Shown: piece after piece, positions 1-8,008 of the stretch
Position numbering within the stretch: position 1 is the first letter of the stretch
Layout of the letters: every line of letters starts with the position of its first letter
NCBI RefSeq assembly: GCF_001556865.1
Contig: NZ_LSJY01000064.1
Span: forward strand, 1-47,553
DNA: 47,553 nt
Direction of reading: 5' to 3'
Origin: Sphingobium sp. CCH11-B1
GTDB taxonomy: Bacteria; Pseudomonadota; Alphaproteobacteria; Sphingomonadales; Sphingomonadaceae
The notes under the pieces: model-generated
Seen by the model: only the letters and a program-made list of their open reading frames with translations
The model's database searches: none
Told to the model about the DNA's origin: nothing
Translations under genes and position numbers: made by a program

Positions 1-29
1 GCGCCCGCCCGATCCCGGGCAGCGGGCGC
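1..29. other. GC-rich hairpin at window edge
   Basis: The first 8 bases (GCGCCCGC) are the exact reverse complement of positions 22-29, separated by a 13-base loop. This could be the stem of a terminator for a gene lying left of the window. No T-run follows on the plus side, so the role is uncertain. Confidence 0.35.
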
Positions 30-52
30 GGCATGATTCGAAACTCGCGCGC

Positions 53-159
53 CTAGAGCATTTTCGAAGCGGACGGCGTCGTCCGCTGCCTGGGAAAATG
101 CGGAAAACAAAAGATAACTGGAGCGTGATGCGATTCAGTATGAACGGATCATGCTCTAG
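53..159. repeat. Palindromic intergenic repeat element
   Basis: The element is bounded by an 8-bp inverted repeat, CTAGAGCA at 53-60 and TGCTCTAG at 152-159. Inside it is a nested stem: 59-65 pairs with 94-100, and 68-74 (AGCGGAC) pairs with 81-87 (GTCCGCT). From memory, sequences of this type (TCTAGAGCAT... GGATCATGCTCTAGA) recur in intergenic DNA of sphingomonads and rhizobia, but only one copy is visible here. The right end overlaps the stop codon of the adjacent TonB-dependent receptor. No transposase is present. Confidence 0.6.
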
Positions 160-2972
160 AAACTGCCCCTCAACGTGATGCCATAGGTCCGGGGTTCCGC
201 CAGATAGGCGGAGATCAGCTGGTTGGCCATCGGCGCGCCCAGCGCGAACTGGCCGGTGGTCGACGTTGCCGGGCTGCTCGACTGGAGCGGGCTGGAGAAG
301 GCGACCTGCGTATAATCCTGGTTGAAGATATTCTGGCCCCAAAATTCCACAGCCCAGCGCTGGTTCGGCCCGCGAATGCCGATGCGGGCATTCACCACCG
401 CAAAGCCGTCCTGCCGTTTTTCGGGGAACAGGTCTGACCCCGTGTTGAAGTCGCTGGTCAGGCGGCCATCGACGTAGAAGAGCGCCGACAACCCGTTCGA
501 TCCCAGCTCCGGCGTCCAGGCGGCGCTGGCCGTCGTCACGACTTGGGGGGCGTTGGAGTTGATCGATCCCGGCAGCAGGAACAGGGCCGGGTCGAGCGGC
601 ACGCGGCCGTCGGCGAACTTGGCCCGAGCGTAGGTCATACCGCCCGACACCCTGAAATTGCGCGCGGGACTTGCCGTCAGCTCCAGCTCGACACCCTGGC
701 TGATCAGGCCCGGCGCGACATCGCCGTCCGCGCAGGTCCGGGCTGCCGACAGGGCGCCATCGCACCCGTTGATATTCTGGACGACGAAGCTGGTGCCGTT
801 GAAGGTGTTCAGCTGGAAATTCTTGAATTCCTGCCGGAACGCCGCGATGTTCGCGCTCCATTTGGGCTGGCTGTATTTCAGACCGACTTCGAAGGCATCG
901 ACCTTTTCCGCGGCGAAGCGAAGACTGGCTGCATCGGCATTGGTGCGCGGCGCAAACACGGCAGGCACAGCGTTGAGGCCCGTCGATCCCAGCTGGAACC
1001 GGTCGAGATTATAGCCGCCGGCCTTATAGCCCTTGGAATAGCTGCCATAGAGCAGCAGTTCGTCCACCGGCTTCCACGACAGCACCGCCGTGCCGCTGAA
1101 TTCCCCGTCGCTGATCCGGTCATTGAGGTCGAGCGCGTTCAGGCTGGTCGACGCATTGCCCAGGCACCCCAGCGTCAGGATGCCGCCGGCCAGCGCCGCC
1201 GCGCTTCCCAGCGCCGCATTGGTGGCGATAGGCGCAAGCGCGGGCTGGAGCGCCGCGCAGGTGGCATTGTTGTTGTTGAGATCGGCGGAGAACCGCTTGC
1301 GTTCCCGCGTGTAACGCAGTCCCAGAGTCAGATCGAGCTGCCGCGTGATGTGAATGATATTGTGGGTGAAGAGCGCCCAATTCTTGCTGCGCTGATAATA
1401 AAGCGAGCCGGTGTCGCCAGTGCCGGCGGGAATCGCCGCCAGCGCGCGCAGCCCGTTGCCAAGGCCTGTCGAAATGGCCGCTGCCTGCCCGTTGGCGATC
1501 GCCGTCGCCTGAGGTGCTGGAACACCCTGTGCGATCAGGCTGGCACGGATCGCCGGCGCAAGCCCCGCATTGAGGTTCGCCTGCGTGCCGGTGATCAGCG
1601 CCTGGGTCGCGACGCCGCTACCGCACGCCGCCAATTGCTGCGCGTTGAAATTGCTGGTCGCGCCAGCCCCCGCCATCAGACGGCAGGCCGCGAACCGGCC
1701 ATAATCCGTGCCAAAGCGGATATTGTCCTGCAGCGTCAGTTTCTCGTCGGCATAATAGCCGCCCACCAGCCAGTCGAGCGCATCGCCGAACGCGCTGCCC
1801 TGCAGCCGCAATTCCTGCGTGAAGGTCTTGAACTGCCGCTGCGTGTTCGGATCGCGGTAGAGCAGGTCGGCGCGGTTATAGTCATAATCGCCATAGTCGC
1901 GCGAACGATAGTCGCGATAGGCCGTGATGCTGGTCAGTTTCGCGCCGCCAAAATCATAATTGACCTCGCCCGACACGCCCCAGTCCTTGAGCTTGCTCAC
2001 ATAGTCGCGACCCGGCGTGATGGTAAGTGCGCGATCATAGGGGTCGGCCGCGATGACGCTGCCCTGACCTGCAAGGATCGCGGCGATCCGGTTGAACGGG
2101 GCCGTATTATAGCCGCCGCCCGTTGCCGGCGTCCGCTCGCGCGCCTCGACATAGGCCGCGCCGCAGCAGCTTTCGTCGCGGTTGGTATAGTCGCCGATCA
2201 GGCGGATGGAGAGCGCGTCATTGGGTTCGATCAGCGCCTGCCCGCGCAGGAAATAGCGGTCACGGTCGTTGGTGTCGCCTATCTTGTTGCCGGCATTGTC
2301 GACCAGCTTGTAAAAGCCGTCGCGCTTGCTCCACACGCCGTCCAGCGCCAGCGCGATACTGTCGCTGATCGGCCCCGTGACGCGGCCCGACAGCCGCCAA
2401 TAATCATAATTGCCATATGTGACCTCGCCCTTCGCGCTGAAGGTCTTTTCCGGCGCCTTGCTGATGATGTTGATAAGGCCGGCGGACGCATTGCGGCCGA
2501 ACAACGTGCCTTGGGGACCACGCAGCACCTCGACCCGCTCGATCTCGCCCAGCTCGTTGAGGCCCGCGCCGGTGCGGGAGCGATAGACGCCGTCGATGAA
2601 CACCGCCACCGAGCTTTCCAGGCCCGGATTGTCGCCCACCGTCCCGATGCCACGGATACGGGCGGACGCATTGGCTTCCGATCCGGTGGAAGACACCAAC
2701 AGCGAAGGCGCGAGCTGGTTCAGCGTGCGGATATCGCTCGCGCCGCTATTCTGCATCGCCTGGCTCGACACCGCCGACACGGCGATGGGGACATCCGAAA
2801 GGGGGCTGGCGCGGCGAGTGGCAGTGACGATGATCTGCGCTTCGTCCTGGTCGGCGGCGGCCTCCTGCGGTGCGCTTTGGGAAGAGCCGCTCTCCTGAGC
2901 CATCGCGGGTGCGCTGGCGCTCAGGGCAACGGCCGCTACCGTCGTCAACCACAGACTCTTGTCGGTCATCAT
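156..2972 (-). CDS. TonB-dependent outer-membrane receptor
   Basis: A 938-residue TonB-dependent receptor that would import a ligand across the outer membrane using energy from TonB-ExbBD. The N-terminus is a Sec signal peptide ending in the AMA-QE context. A TonB-box-like stretch (AQIIVTATRR) follows, then a plug domain with the typical RIRGIGT and VEVLRGPQGTLFGRNA motifs, then a long beta-barrel that ends in phenylalanine. The start is the ATG at 2972, because AGGAGAGG lies 7 bases upstream; a longer in-frame extension to 3125 has no such site. The ligand cannot be inferred: no sigma/anti-sigma pair, transporter or catabolic genes lie next to it. The TAG stop sits inside the terminal inverted repeat of the neighbouring repeat element. 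Confidence 0.93.
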   Translation of the reverse strand: MMTDKSLWLTTVAAVALSASAPAMAQESGSSQSAPQEAAADQDEAQIIVTATRRASPLSDVPIAVSAVSSQAMQNSGASDIRTLNQLAPSLLVSSTGSEANASARIRGIGTVGDNPGLESSVAVFIDGVYRSRTGAGLNELGEIERVEVLRGPQGTLFGRNASAGLINIISKAPEKTFSAKGEVTYGNYDYWRLSGRVTGPISDSIALALDGVWSKRDGFYKLVDNAGNKIGDTNDRDRYFLRGQALIEPNDALSIRLIGDYTNRDESCCGAAYVEARERTPATGGGYNTAPFNRIAAILAGQGSVIAADPYDRALTITPGRDYVSKLKDWGVSGEVNYDFGGAKLTSITAYRDYRSRDYGDYDYNRADLLYRDPNTQRQFKTFTQELRLQGSAFGDALDWLVGGYYADEKLTLQDNIRFGTDYGRFAACRLMAGAGATSNFNAQQLAACGSGVATQALITGTQANLNAGLAPAIRASLIAQGVPAPQATAIANGQAAAISTGLGNGLRALAAIPAGTGDTGSLYYQRSKNWALFTHNIIHITRQLDLTLGLRYTRERKRFSADLNNNNATCAALQPALAPIATNAALGSAAALAGGILTLGCLGNASTSLNALDLNDRISDGEFSGTAVLSWKPVDELLLYGSYSKGYKAGGYNLDRFQLGSTGLNAVPAVFAPRTNADAASLRFAAEKVDAFEVGLKYSQPKWSANIAAFRQEFKNFQLNTFNGTSFVVQNINGCDGALSAARTCADGDVAPGLISQGVELELTASPARNFRVSGGMTYARAKFADGRVPLDPALFLLPGSINSNAPQVVTTASAAWTPELGSNGLSALFYVDGRLTSDFNTGSDLFPEKRQDGFAVVNARIGIRGPNQRWAVEFWGQNIFNQDYTQVAFSSPLQSSSPATSTTGQFALGAPMANQLISAYLAEPRTYGITLRGSF

Positions 2973-3155
2973 CTCATGTCCTCTCCTGGCCCGCGCGACT
3001 TTCTGCCACGTCGGGGCGTGACGGATTATGCTGATACAACAGGCGAAGCGCAAGAGACCGGCGCATTTCCGGGCTTTTTCCGCATGGACTGTGTATAATG
3101 CCAAGACACCGTTGTATCTTTGCAACAGCTCTCCTCCCGTTTACGTAAGGGAAGT
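2973..3155 (-). promoter_or_regulatory. Leader and promoter region of the TonB receptor
   Basis: This 183-base gap separates the receptor from pdeM, both leftward. It carries the strong AGGAGAGG ribosome-binding site (2980-2987). It also has an 8-bp inverted repeat, GATACAAC at 3033-3040 and GTTGTATC at 3111-3118, and an AT-rich box around 3093-3100. The spacing of -35/-10-like hexamers is not convincing enough to name a promoter. No B12 riboswitch or other known leader RNA was recognised. Confidence 0.4.
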
Positions 3156-3815
3156 TTACGATAAGGGAAAGCGGAGCAGCCGGTCAGCGACGGGTACCAG
3201 CGCAGCCGCACCCGGCCCCACCGCGCGGCGGATCTCCCCATGGCCCGCATCCAGCCCTCCGGTAAGCGCGCCCAGCGCCGGCAGGATAAGCTTCGTCGGC
3301 GACCCGACGAAACAACGGCGCGACACATGTCGCCCGCGCAGCGACAGGCGCAGCTTGGGATGGAAATGGCCGGAAATTTCGGGTCGGCTATCCCGAGCTT
3401 CGGCTTCGTGACGCAGCCAGATGCCCGCCACCTCCGCCTCCGCGACGCGCCTGCCGCCCGGCATAGCCGCGACGCCCGCATCGTGATTGCCGGTGATCCA
3501 GATCCAATCCAGCCGGCCTGTCAGCGCCGCCAGCCGCGCGCGCGCGCTTGCGTCGAGCCGCGCCGCACCCTCCGCATCATGGAAGCTGTCCCCCAGCGAC
3601 CAGAGCCGCGTCGCTCCGGTCCGCGCCACCAGCGCCTCGATAAGGTCCAGCGTGGCTGCGCTGTCATGCGGGGGCAGGAACTGGCCGAAGCGCGCATACC
3701 AGCTTGCCTTTTCGAAATGCAGGTCAGCGACCAGCAAAGCCTGCTGCGCCGGCCAGTAGAGCGCCGCTTCGGGCAGCGCGAGAAATTCCTGGCCAGCGAA
3801 CGAAAGGGGAACCAT
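3156..3815 (-). CDS. pdeM: PdeM-like ligase-associated DNA damage response phosphoesterase
   Basis: A 219-residue calcineurin-type metallophosphoesterase. The metal-binding motifs appear in the family order: DLHFEK near residue 31, GDSFHD near 94, GNHD near 128 and GHFHPK near 168. The DLHFEK form and the N-terminal LPEAALYWPAQQALLVADLH context match the ligase-associated DNA damage response endonuclease family rather than general phosphatases. That family is usually encoded beside an Lhr-type helicase, a DNA ligase and an exonuclease; here it stands alone, between a TonB receptor and trhO. The ATG at 3815 fits the family N-terminus. A LexA-like direct repeat overlaps codons 2-6. Function is assigned from motifs only. 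Confidence 0.85.
   Translation of the reverse strand: MVPLSFAGQEFLALPEAALYWPAQQALLVADLHFEKASWYARFGQFLPPHDSAATLDLIEALVARTGATRLWSLGDSFHDAEGAARLDASARARLAALTGRLDWIWITGNHDAGVAAMPGGRRVAEAEVAGIWLRHEAEARDSRPEISGHFHPKLRLSLRGRHVSRRCFVGSPTKLILPALGALTGGLDAGHGEIRRAVGPGAAALVPVADRLLRFPLS
3798..3812 (-). promoter_or_regulatory. Possible LexA box at the start of pdeM
   Basis: On the minus strand the sequence GTTC-N7-GTTC (GTTCCCCTTTCGTTC) begins immediately after the pdeM ATG. This matches the direct-repeat LexA operator described for several Alphaproteobacteria. Bound LexA would cover the translation start. I estimate about one chance match of this pattern per 50 kb at this GC content, so the call rests on its position at a DNA-damage gene. 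Confidence 0.4.
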
Positions 3816-3880
3816 GCCCCGCCTATGCGCTTCTCCGCCGCGCCTTTCAAGAGGGCGCGCGACCGCCTATAGGCGTCGCC

Positions 3881-4702
3881 ATGTCCGCCTTCACAATCGC
3901 CGCCCTCTATCAGTTCGCCCGCTTTCCCGATCCGCAGGCGATCGCCGCCGACCTGCGCGCGCTGTGCGCCGATCTCGAAACTTGCGGCACGCTGATCCTG
4001 GCGGGCGAGGGGATCAACGGCACCGTCGCGGGCAGCGCCCAGGTAATCGCGGCGCTGATCGGTCATATCCGCGCGCTGCCGGGGTGCGCCGACCTCGACG
4101 TCAAATACAGCTTCTGCGAAGATGCGCCCTTCGCCCGGATGAAGGTGAAGGTGAAGGCGGAGATCGTGACGCTGGGCGCTGGCGAGCTCGATCCCGCGAC
4201 GCGGGCCGGCATCCATCTCGATCCTCGGCACTGGAACACCCTCCTCGCCGATCCTGACACGGTCGTCATCGACACGCGCAACGCCTATGAGGTCGCCTGC
4301 GGTACATTCGATGGCGCGATCGACCCGGAAACACGGTCCTTTCGCGATTTCCCCGCCTGGTTCGATGCCTTCGCAGCGCGATTGCGTGACGAAGGACGAA
4401 CGCCGAAAATCGCCATGTTCTGTACCGGCGGCATACGCTGCGAAAAATCGACCGCCCTGGTCAAGGCGCGGGGCTTCGACGATGTCTATCATCTGAAAGG
4501 CGGCATCCTGCGCTATCTTGAGGAAGTACCCGAAGCGGAAAGCCGCTGGCAGGGCCAATGCTATGTCTTCGACGAACGGGTGACAGTGGGGCATGGCCTT
4601 GCGCCCGGTGACCATGTCACCTGCCGCGCCTGCGGCCTGCCGCATCCCCGCGACGCCGCGCATGACTGTCCGGGTGACGGCGCCTGGCCCCACCGGGCCT
4701 AA
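3881..4702 (+). CDS. trhO: tRNA uridine(34) hydroxylase TrhO (YceA-type rhodanese)
   Basis: A 273-residue rhodanese-fold protein of the YceA/TrhO family, which hydroxylates uridine 34 of certain tRNAs using prephenate-derived cofactors or oxygen-dependent chemistry. An N-terminal acylphosphatase-like domain (GEGINGTVAGS near residue 42) precedes the rhodanese domain, with VIDTRNAYEV and the active-site loop CTGGIRCEKS around residues 181-190. The start is the ATG at 3881, beginning MSAFTIAALYQF as in the family; the in-frame sequence upstream is antisense to pdeM and is rejected. It is divergent from pdeM by 65 bases. Its TAA stop overlaps the stop codon of the convergent small gene. Confidence 0.92.
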   Translation: MSAFTIAALYQFARFPDPQAIAADLRALCADLETCGTLILAGEGINGTVAGSAQVIAALIGHIRALPGCADLDVKYSFCEDAPFARMKVKVKAEIVTLGAGELDPATRAGIHLDPRHWNTLLADPDTVVIDTRNAYEVACGTFDGAIDPETRSFRDFPAWFDAFAARLRDEGRTPKIAMFCTGGIRCEKSTALVKARGFDDVYHLKGGILRYLEEVPEAESRWQGQCYVFDERVTVGHGLAPGDHVTCRACGLPHPRDAAHDCPGDGAWPHRA

Positions 4703-4959
4703 TCGTCGCTCTCGACCAGTTCGGCAATCTCGAAGGCATAGCTTTTCCAGCCACGCATCCGCGCGCCGTCCGCCGCCGCCCCCCGCAGCTTCCGCGCTTC
4801 GGCCAGCGAACGCGTATGGCCCCAGAAGACTTCACTCTTCCCGTTTTCCAGAACAGCAACGATGCGCCAATAGTGGGTCAGCGGGTCCGCTGTCGGCCCG
4901 ATCCGCTTCACATAACCATCGGGCATGGTTGCGGTCAGGTAACGCTTGCGCCGCGCCAC
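4699..4959 (-). CDS. Small hypothetical protein, GTG start
   Basis: I do not recognise the family. The frame encodes 86 residues from a GTG at 4959 (V-ARRKRYLTATMPDGYVKR...) or 75 residues from the ATG at 4926. The GTG start is preferred because GAGTGAG lies just upstream and the ATG has no ribosome-binding site. The N-terminal KRYLTAT-PDG-VKR pattern also resembles small basic/aromatic bacterial proteins that begin the same way. Charged and aromatic residues alternate and there is no signal peptide or membrane segment. It follows the YgjP-like gene by 4 bases and is probably co-transcribed. Its TAG overlaps the TAA of trhO on the other strand. Confidence 0.6.
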   Translation of the reverse strand: MARRKRYLTATMPDGYVKRIGPTADPLTHYWRIVAVLENGKSEVFWGHTRSLAEARKLRGAAADGARMRGWKSYAFEIAELVESDD

Positions 4960-4963
4960 CTGC

Positions 4964-5680
4964 TCACTCGCTATAGCGATGCAGTCCGCCGCCATGCGTG
5001 CGCAGCCAGGCGCGGGCAGGGCGGGGGTCTGTGCCCAGAATACGCGCATGGGCGGCATGGAAGGCCGGGCTGTGATCCATATGCAGCAGATGCGCCAGTT
5101 CATGCGCGACAGTCGCGCGCCGCACGTCCGGCGGTGCCAGGATCAGCCGCCAGCTGTAGCGGATCGCGCCCGTCGATGTGCAACTGCCCCAGCGGCTGCG
5201 CGGATCGCCCACGCCCACGGACAGGATGTTCAGACCGTGCTCCCGCGCCAGTTCACGGCTTTCGGCTTCCAGCACCGCCTTCGCCCGGCTGCGCAACCAG
5301 CGCATCACCCGTCCGCCCACCGACTCGGCCGCGCCGCCAAGGATCAGCCGGTCGCCGTCCAGCCGGATCGTGCGCGTCGCCCCCTCCGTCCAGCAGATGC
5401 GCACCTCGCGCCCCTCGAGGGGGAATAGCGCGCCGTCTGTCAACCGGGTCGCGGCCGGCTGTTTCGCCATCTGAGTCCGCACCCAGCCTTCGTGATCCTG
5501 CGCCCATCCCAATGCTTTTTTCAGGCTTGCGCGCGCCGGCAGCGACAGGCGCAATTCGCCCCGCGCCCCGTCCAGTGTCAACCGAAAGGCACGGGCGCGC
5601 GCGGATCGACGCACGCGCACCGGCATTGCCACGCCGTCGATCAGGATGGTCGCCCCGGCGTCAAAGCTCGCGGTCGACAA
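4964..5680 (-). CDS. YgjP-like (DUF45) M48-type metal-dependent hydrolase
   Basis: A 238-residue protein of the YgjP/DUF45 metallopeptidase-like family. The zinc-binding HELAH lies at residues 193-197, with further histidines in the HMDHSPAFH stretch and the family marker RSRWGSC at 161-167. The N-terminal half has the [14 protein letters not shown] beginning seen in this group. The start is probably the TTG at 5680: GGGAG lies 7 bases upstream, whereas the first in-frame ATG (codon 19) has no clear site. The gene overlaps the upstream YcgN-like gene by 20 bases, which suggests translational coupling. The physiological substrate of this family is not established. Confidence 0.87.
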   Translation of the reverse strand: MSTASFDAGATILIDGVAMPVRVRRSARARAFRLTLDGARGELRLSLPARASLKKALGWAQDHEGWVRTQMAKQPAATRLTDGALFPLEGREVRICWTEGATRTIRLDGDRLILGGAAESVGGRVMRWLRSRAKAVLEAESRELAREHGLNILSVGVGDPRSRWGSCTSTGAIRYSWRLILAPPDVRRATVAHELAHLLHMDHSPAFHAAHARILGTDPRPARAWLRTHGGGLHRYSE

Positions 5681-6098
5681 GATGATTCTCCCAGTCGCCG
5701 GCGTCGGCTTCCGCCACCGTCCAGCCGCGCACGGACTCGCCCGCGCGATGCACCGATTCCCGGTCGCCGCTGATCAGATAATGCCACGGCGGCAGCGGCA
5801 GGCCCTCGCCCCGCAATCGATAGGCGCAGGTGCGGGGCAGCCAGCCGATCTGCCTCACCTTGGTCGGTGTCAGGCGGACGCAATCGGGCACGAAGCTTCG
5901 GCGATTCTTGTAGTTGCTGCACTGGCCGCTTTGCCGGTCGAGTAGCCGGCAGGCGACGTTGGTCGGATAGATGCGGCCGCTATCCTCATCCTCGGCCTTG
6001 TGGAGGCAGCATTTGCCGCACCCGTCGCACAGGGCTTCCCATTCCGCGCGGTCCAGCTGATCCAGGGGTTTTTCCCAGAAAGGCGTCACTTGATCCAT
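5661..6098 (-). CDS. YcgN/UPF0260 family cysteine-rich protein
   Basis: A 145-residue protein of the UPF0260 (YcgN) family within the broader YkgJ-type zinc/iron-binding group. The cysteines are arranged as CDGCGKCC (residues 24-31), then one in VACRLLD, one in GQCSNY, one in PDCVRL and one in RTCAYRL, a set suited to binding a metal or cluster. [10 protein letters not shown] and [16 protein letters not shown] are typical of the family. It overlaps the SCO gene by 13 bases upstream and the YgjP-like gene by 20 bases downstream, so the three probably form one leftward operon. The biochemical role is unknown; metal binding is inferred from the cysteines. Confidence 0.88.
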   Translation of the reverse strand: MDQVTPFWEKPLDQLDRAEWEALCDGCGKCCLHKAEDEDSGRIYPTNVACRLLDRQSGQCSNYKNRRSFVPDCVRLTPTKVRQIGWLPRTCAYRLRGEGLPLPPWHYLISGDRESVHRAGESVRGWTVAEADAGDWENHLVDREL

Positions 6099-6751
6099 TT
6101 GTCCAGGAATGCCTGCACCTTGTCCGGCGCGCCTTCGTCCATGTTCGGGGTCGACGGATCGTCCACGGGCACCAATGCCACCGGCTTGCCGTCTCGATCG
6201 AACAGATAGGGCGTGCGACTGTGACTCACCAGATAGTCGCTCGCGCCCTCCGCCTTTTCGGGATTATAGATGACGACGAAGTCCTTGGCGACCTTTGCGA
6301 TCTGCGCCTCCGTGCCAGTGAGGCCGATGAGGCGCGGATGGAAGGCGGCGACATAGGTTTTCAGCACGGCTGGCGTGTCACGCTTCGGATCGACGCTGAT
6401 CAGCATCGGCTGCACCTTGGCCGCGAGCGCCGGCTTCTCCTTCTCGAACCGGGCGAAACCCTGCATGATGCGCTGCAGGTCCACCGGGCACACGTCCGGG
6501 CAATAGGTATAGCCGAAATAAACGATCCGGTACTGGCCCCTGAAATCCTCCCAGCGCGTGGGCTTGCCGTCCTGATTGGTCAGGGTGAAGGGGGCGCCGA
6601 TCCGCGCGCCGGCCAGTTCGCCCTGCGCGCCGTCGCTTGATGCGTCGCCGCCCGCGCCCATATTGCATGCGGCCAGCAGGGCCAGCATCGGCAGGATGAG
6701 CAGGGATAGGGCGGAAGCCTTGGCGTCTTTGTTCATGGCACGGCCAGCCAT
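6086..6751 (-). CDS. SCO1/SenC family copper chaperone lipoprotein
   Basis: A 221-residue thioredoxin-fold protein of the SCO1/SenC/PrrC family. These proteins deliver copper to the CuA centre of cytochrome c oxidase or act as thiol reductases in the periplasm. The N-terminus is a lipoprotein signal with lipobox LLAAC (Cys29). The copper ligands are present: CPDVC (Cys84 and Cys88) and a histidine in LVSHSRTPY (His177). The start is either the ATG at 6751 or that at 6736 (MNKDAK); neither has a strong ribosome-binding site and both leave the signal intact. No cytochrome oxidase genes are in the window. Confidence 0.9.
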   Translation of the reverse strand: MAGRAMNKDAKASALSLLILPMLALLAACNMGAGGDASSDGAQGELAGARIGAPFTLTNQDGKPTRWEDFRGQYRIVYFGYTYCPDVCPVDLQRIMQGFARFEKEKPALAAKVQPMLISVDPKRDTPAVLKTYVAAFHPRLIGLTGTEAQIAKVAKDFVVIYNPEKAEGASDYLVSHSRTPYLFDRDGKPVALVPVDDPSTPNMDEGAPDKVQAFLDKWIK

Positions 6752-6789
6752 GCCCTGCTAGGGATCGATTTGCAAACGCAACGGGGCGC

Positions 6790-7404
6790 ATGATGACGAC
6801 GAAGACGATTTCGGCCTTTATCGGTTTGGCGGCGCTGGCAATGGCCGCCGCCACGCCAGCGCGCGCGCAATTTTCCGACAATTATAATTTCCTGAAGGCG
6901 GTGAAGGACCGGGACGGGCAGAAAGTCACCGACCTCATCCAGAAGCCCGGCTCGACGGTCATCAACAGCCGGGACGTGACCAGCGGGGAAAACGCCCTCC
7001 ATATCGTCGTCGCCCGCCGCGACGCGACCTGGCTCGGCTTCCTGCTGGCGAAGGGTGCCAATCCCAACCTTACGGACAATGACGGCAACACGCCTTTGAT
7101 GGACGCGGTGCAGGGCCGGTTCGAAGAAGGCGTCCGCACTCTGCTCGCCAACCGCGCCCAGGTCGACAAGGTCAACGACAGCGGCGAAACCCCGCTCATC
7201 CGCGCGGTACAGCTTCGTGATGTCGGTCTTGTCCGGCTGCTGGTGGCGCAGGGTGCCAATCCCGATCGTCGCGACACCATCGCCGGCATGTCCGCTCGGG
7301 ACTATGCCAAGCGCGACAACCGCACCCCGGGCCTTGCCGAAGCGCTGGATGCCGCAAAGACCGGCAGCAAGCCTGCCGGCCCGGTACAAGGCCCGGTCTT
7401 CTGA
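6790..7404 (+). CDS. Secreted ankyrin-repeat protein
   Basis: A 204-residue protein with a Sec signal peptide (cleavage expected after PARA, before QFSDNY) and about four ankyrin repeats. The repeats are visible as GENALHIVVARRD, LLAKGANPNLTDNDGNTPL, LLANRAQVDKVNDSGETPL and LLVAQGANPDRRDTIAG. The C-terminus is a short Gly/Pro-rich tail. It is likely periplasmic and to act in protein binding; the partner is unknown. Two ATGs occur in tandem at 6790 and 6793, after a GGGG stretch. It is divergent from the SCO gene by only 38 bases, so the two promoters must overlap. Confidence 0.88.
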   Translation: MMTTKTISAFIGLAALAMAAATPARAQFSDNYNFLKAVKDRDGQKVTDLIQKPGSTVINSRDVTSGENALHIVVARRDATWLGFLLAKGANPNLTDNDGNTPLMDAVQGRFEEGVRTLLANRAQVDKVNDSGETPLIRAVQLRDVGLVRLLVAQGANPDRRDTIAGMSARDYAKRDNRTPGLAEALDAAKTGSKPAGPVQGPVF

Positions 7405-7422
7405 CGGTGGCCTGACGGCTCT

Positions 7423-7917
7423 CTACCAGCCCAGTTCGGCGGCGTGATCGGGGTCGGCCAGCGCCGTCAGCCGCCGCGCCGCCCGGCGCGCGAAGCGCAG
7501 CGTCTCCGCCTTGCGCCGCGCCGCCGCCAACGGCTCGACCGGGGCAGGGCGCACCAGCTCCGCATCATATTGGTCCGCGACGATCAGGCCGGTGCGCGTC
7601 GGCCATAGCGCCTCGCTCTCGAACGGCGTCAGGTCGAACCCTGCGGGGACGGCCCAGAAGAAACGGTCACAATAGTCGAAATAATCCGGCCACTTCATGT
7701 CACCGACAAGGTCTGCCCGGCTGCACTTGATCTCCACGATCGTCAGCCGGCCGGCGGCATCGATGGCCATGATGTCCGCGCGCCTGCCATTGGGCAGCGG
7801 CACTTCCAATATGCCGCTCATGTCGTGGCGGAAAAACAGGCGCAACGTGCCCCGCGCTACCGCCAGCGCGGTGCCGTCGGTCAGAGGCGAACAGCTATCG
7901 GTCGTGGCGGCGTCCAT
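7423..7917 (-). CDS. mmcB: MmcB-family DNA repair protein
   Basis: A 164-residue protein of the MmcB family, an alphaproteobacterial PD-(D/E)XK-like nuclease-fold group linked in Caulobacter to DNA-damage (mitomycin C) resistance. The motif region is RRADIMAIDAAGRLTIVEIKCSRADLVGD, in which D and the EIK triplet supply the expected nuclease-fold residues (shown here only by its ends: RRADIM and IVEIKCSR). FDYCDRFFWAVPAGFD is also typical of the family. The start is the ATG at 7917; the longer frame begins with TTG and would run through the LexA box. The box 13-27 bases upstream suggests SOS control. Confidence 0.87.
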   Translation of the reverse strand: MDAATTDSCSPLTDGTALAVARGTLRLFFRHDMSGILEVPLPNGRRADIMAIDAAGRLTIVEIKCSRADLVGDMKWPDYFDYCDRFFWAVPAGFDLTPFESEALWPTRTGLIVADQYDAELVRPAPVEPLAAARRKAETLRFARRAARRLTALADPDHAAELGW

Positions 7918-7929
7918 TCCCCGATCATA

Positions 7930-7944
7930 GAACAATCAGGGAAC
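7930..7944 (-). promoter_or_regulatory. LexA box upstream of mmcB
   Basis: The minus strand reads GTTC-CCTGATT-GTTC, an exact GTTC-N7-GTTC direct repeat, the LexA operator form known in Alphaproteobacteria. It ends 13 bases before the mmcB ATG, where bound LexA would block transcription or initiation. mmcB is an SOS-regulon gene in Caulobacter, so the match is biologically consistent. Confidence 0.75.
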
Positions 7945-7946
7945 AA

Positions 7947-7986
7947 ATGAAAAGGCCGTTTCGGCATCCCAAAACAGCCTTTTCAT
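7947..7986 (-). terminator. Terminator-like hairpin after the SleB-like gene
   Basis: ATGAAAAGGC (7947-7956) and GCCTTTTCAT (7977-7986) form a perfect 10-bp stem with a 20-base loop. On the minus strand the stem is followed by a T-rich TTTGTT. It lies between the SleB-like gene and the LexA box of mmcB, so it probably insulates mmcB from read-through. Confidence 0.6.
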
Positions 7987-8008
7987 CCTTGCTGACAGAC
8001 AGGCAGGT

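Noticed and set aside
543..3098. An 851-codon open frame antisense to the TonB receptor
   Set aside because: It is a GC-rich shadow frame: Arg/Ala/Gly-rich with no family motifs, whereas the opposite strand has a complete receptor with signal peptide.
2973..3125. A longer N-terminus for the TonB receptor starting at 3125
   Set aside because: It would place 51 residues before a clear signal peptide and skip the AGGAGAGG site 7 bases before the ATG at 2972.
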